This document shows, in pieces, positions 5,835-7,325 of a DNA stretch of 7,325 bases; positions within the stretch are counted from its first letter, which is position 1, and every line of letters begins with the position of its first letter. Under the pieces are notes generated by a model. That model had not been told where the DNA came from and ran no database searches. It saw nothing but the letters and a program-made list of their open reading frames with translations. The stretch covers positions 1 through 7,325 of the forward strand of contig JAILSA010000176.1 in the NCBI GenBank assembly GCA_024697885.1. The letters are read 5' to 3'. Position numbers and translations under genes: made by a program. The DNA is from Eubacterium sp. Its GTDB lineage: Bacteria > Bacillota > Clostridia > Lachnospirales > Lachnospiraceae.

Positions 5835-7325
5835 TTAACTCTTTGGTTTTTCCTCCAGGTAACCGCAGGAATTATCGGCGCACACAAGCTTATTTCCGCG
5901 CTCTAAGAGCATGTTGCCACACTTAGGACAGAGCTTGTTTGATGGCTTCTGCCAGGTCATGACATCGCACTCTGGATTGTTGATGCATCCATAGTATCTT
6001 CTTCCCTTTTGAGTCTTCTTGATTACAATATCCCCGCCACACTTTGGACAGGTAACACCAATCTTCTCATAGTAAGGCTTGGTATTGCGACATTCCGGAA
6101 ATCCTGGGCAGGCTAAGAACTTGCCGTGAGGTCCGTACTTAATTACCATTCTTCTTCCACAGAGTTCACAGTCCACATCGGACTCCTCGTCGTGAATTTC
6201 GATTTTTTCCAGGGCCTTCTCCGCATGGTCTACAGAGTCCTTCAGGTCTGGGTAAAAATTCCGGACTACGGTCTTCCACTCCACAGTTCCCTCGGCCACA
6301 CTGTCCAAAAGGGCCTCCATGGTAGCTGTAAAGTTGGCATCCACAATACTTGGGAAGGCCTCTACCATAATCTGATTTACAATATCTCCCAGTTCAGAGA
6401 GATAGAGGTTTTTCTTCTCCTTGGCCACATACCTTCTAGAAATCAAGGTGGAAATCGTTGGAGCATAGGTACTTGGTCTACCGATGCCAAGCTCCTCTAG
6501 GGCCTTTACCAGAGAGGCCTCTGTGTAGTGGGCCGGTGGCTGGGTGAAGTGCTGCTCCTCATCTAACTGGTCCAGCTTAATCTTGGAGTCATCCTTGACC
6601 TTAAAAAGAGTTGCATTGGACTCCTCCTTGTCCTCAAGGCTCTGGTATACTGCCATAAAGCCAGGAACTACTAACTTAGAACCTGCGCTGGTAAAAACAT
6701 GATTTTTGCCCTGAATCTTCACAGACAGGGTCTCGTACTTGGCTGAGTGCATGCGGCTGGCCACAAATCTCTTCCAAATCAACTGATAGAGACGGAACTG
6801 GTCCCTGGTCAAAGAATCTTTGACAGTGGCTGGTGTCAAATCCACATAGGTTGGTCGAATGGCCTCATGGGCATCCTGTGAATTCTTGCCGTTCTTTGGC
6901 ACTACATCCTTTTCAATAATATTCTCCTCACCATAATTATCGGTAATAAACTGCTTGCAGGCAAGGTCTGCCTCCTCCGAAATTCTGGTGGAATCTGTAC
7001 GCAAATAAGTGATCAAACCCACGGTTCCGTGGCCCTTGACCTGAACACCCTCATAGAGTTGCTGAGCGATTTGCATAGTTTTTCTGGTGGCAAAATTCAG
7101 CTGCTTAGAAGCCTCCTGCTGGAGGGTAGATGTGGTAAATGGCAGAGGTGGCTTCTTGTTCCTCTCCCCTCTTTTTATAGAAGAAACCTTGTATCTGGCA
7201 CCCTTAAGGTCTGCCATAATCTGGTCGATTTCCTCTTTTTGTTTAATCTCTCTCTTTTCCGGATCACCGTAGTACTTGGCAATCAGGGGTTTCTTATAAT
7301 TGTCCACCAAAAAAGATGCCTCTAG
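5835..7325 (-). CDS. topA: DNA topoisomerase I (type IA), C-terminal part (5' end cut by window edge)
   Basis: TopA relaxes negative supercoils by nicking one strand through a 5'-phosphotyrosine link. The window holds the last 496 residues of what is usually about 690-700 in Firmicutes; the frame runs open to base 7325 (LEASFLVDNYKK...), so no start is visible and the TTG at 7310 is an internal Leu. The catalytic tyrosine is in GLITYLRTDSTRIS, codon 7007-7005. Other type IA motifs present are LPFTTSTLQQEASKQLNFA, QDAHEAIRPT, and HYTEASLVKALEELGIGRPS followed by TYAPTISTLISRRYV. The C-terminus carries three intact four-cysteine zinc modules, starting CELC, CPKC and CPKC and closed by CPGFPEC, CINNPEC and CADNSC, which bind single-stranded DNA. 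No terminator is seen after its stop; codY's promoter follows at once. Confidence 0.98.
   Translation of the reverse strand, partial: LEASFLVDNYKKPLIAKYYGDPEKREIKQKEEIDQIMADLKGARYKVSSIKRGERNKKPPLPFTTSTLQQEASKQLNFATRKTMQIAQQLYEGVQVKGHGTVGLITYLRTDSTRISEEADLACKQFITDNYGEENIIEKDVVPKNGKNSQDAHEAIRPTYVDLTPATVKDSLTRDQFRLYQLIWKRFVASRMHSAKYETLSVKIQGKNHVFTSAGSKLVVPGFMAVYQSLEDKEESNATLFKVKDDSKIKLDQLDEEQHFTQPPAHYTEASLVKALEELGIGRPSTYAPTISTLISRRYVAKEKKNLYLSELGDIVNQIMVEAFPSIVDANFTATMEALLDSVAEGTVEWKTVVRNFYPDLKDSVDHAEKALEKIEIHDEESDVDCELCGRRMVIKYGPHGKFLACPGFPECRNTKPYYEKIGVTCPKCGGDIVIKKTQKGRRYYGCINNPECDVMTWQKPSNKLCPKCGNMLLERGNKLVCADNSCGYLEEKPKS

Noticed and set aside
7308..7310. TTG at 7310 as start of a short topoisomerase
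   Set aside because: The reading frame continues without a stop to the window edge with topoisomerase-like residues (LEASF), so the gene is cut by the window rather than shortened.
1..7325. Novel defence, mobile or RNA-guided system
   Set aside because: All coding capacity is taken by topA, codY and seven standard flagellar genes, and no repeat array, transposase, integrase or structured RNA gene was found.

Overview
The window is a compact, entirely minus-strand stretch of a Gram-positive, flagellated bacterium. It carries codY, a transcription factor confined to Firmicutes, next to an early flagellar gene cluster. Protein style and moderate GC (roughly 45-48% in most of the window) suggest the class Clostridia, most likely a Lachnospiraceae-type gut or rumen anaerobe. 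That placement is inferred from protein resemblance recalled from memory; genus and species cannot be read from the sequence.

Reading along transcription (right to left), the order is: the 3' part of topA (topoisomerase I, cut by the window edge); codY (nutrient-sensing repressor) with its own strong sigma-A promoter in the 59-bp gap; a long hairpin with a T-run between codY and flgB; then flgB, flgC, fliE, fliF, fliG, fliH and the first 49 codons of fliI. There is no plus-strand gene, RNA gene, mobile element or CRISPR array that I can support. No gap reaches 100 bp.

The flagellar genes work as one assembly line. FliF makes the MS ring in the membrane, and FliE, FlgB and FlgC form the MS ring-rod junction and proximal rod. 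FliG is the rotor/switch protein bound to FliF, and FliH with FliI is the ATPase complex that feeds the export gate. Gene spacing is tight: fliF and fliG share one base (TAATG), fliG and fliH overlap by 8 nt, and flgC and fliE are 13 nt apart. The order codY-flgB-flgC-fliE-fliF-fliG-fliH-fliI matches the Bacillus fla/che operon, but topA here abuts codY directly.

This is mainly an ordinary, well-known locus, and I see no unknown system. The points worth a second look are regulatory and evolutionary: two terminator-like hairpins inside the presumed operon (codY/flgB and fliH/fliI), a composition step at the fliG/fliH junction, a TTG start for fliH whose ribosome site is written inside the fliG coding sequence, and a CodY whose ligand-sensing segment differs from the Bacillus version.
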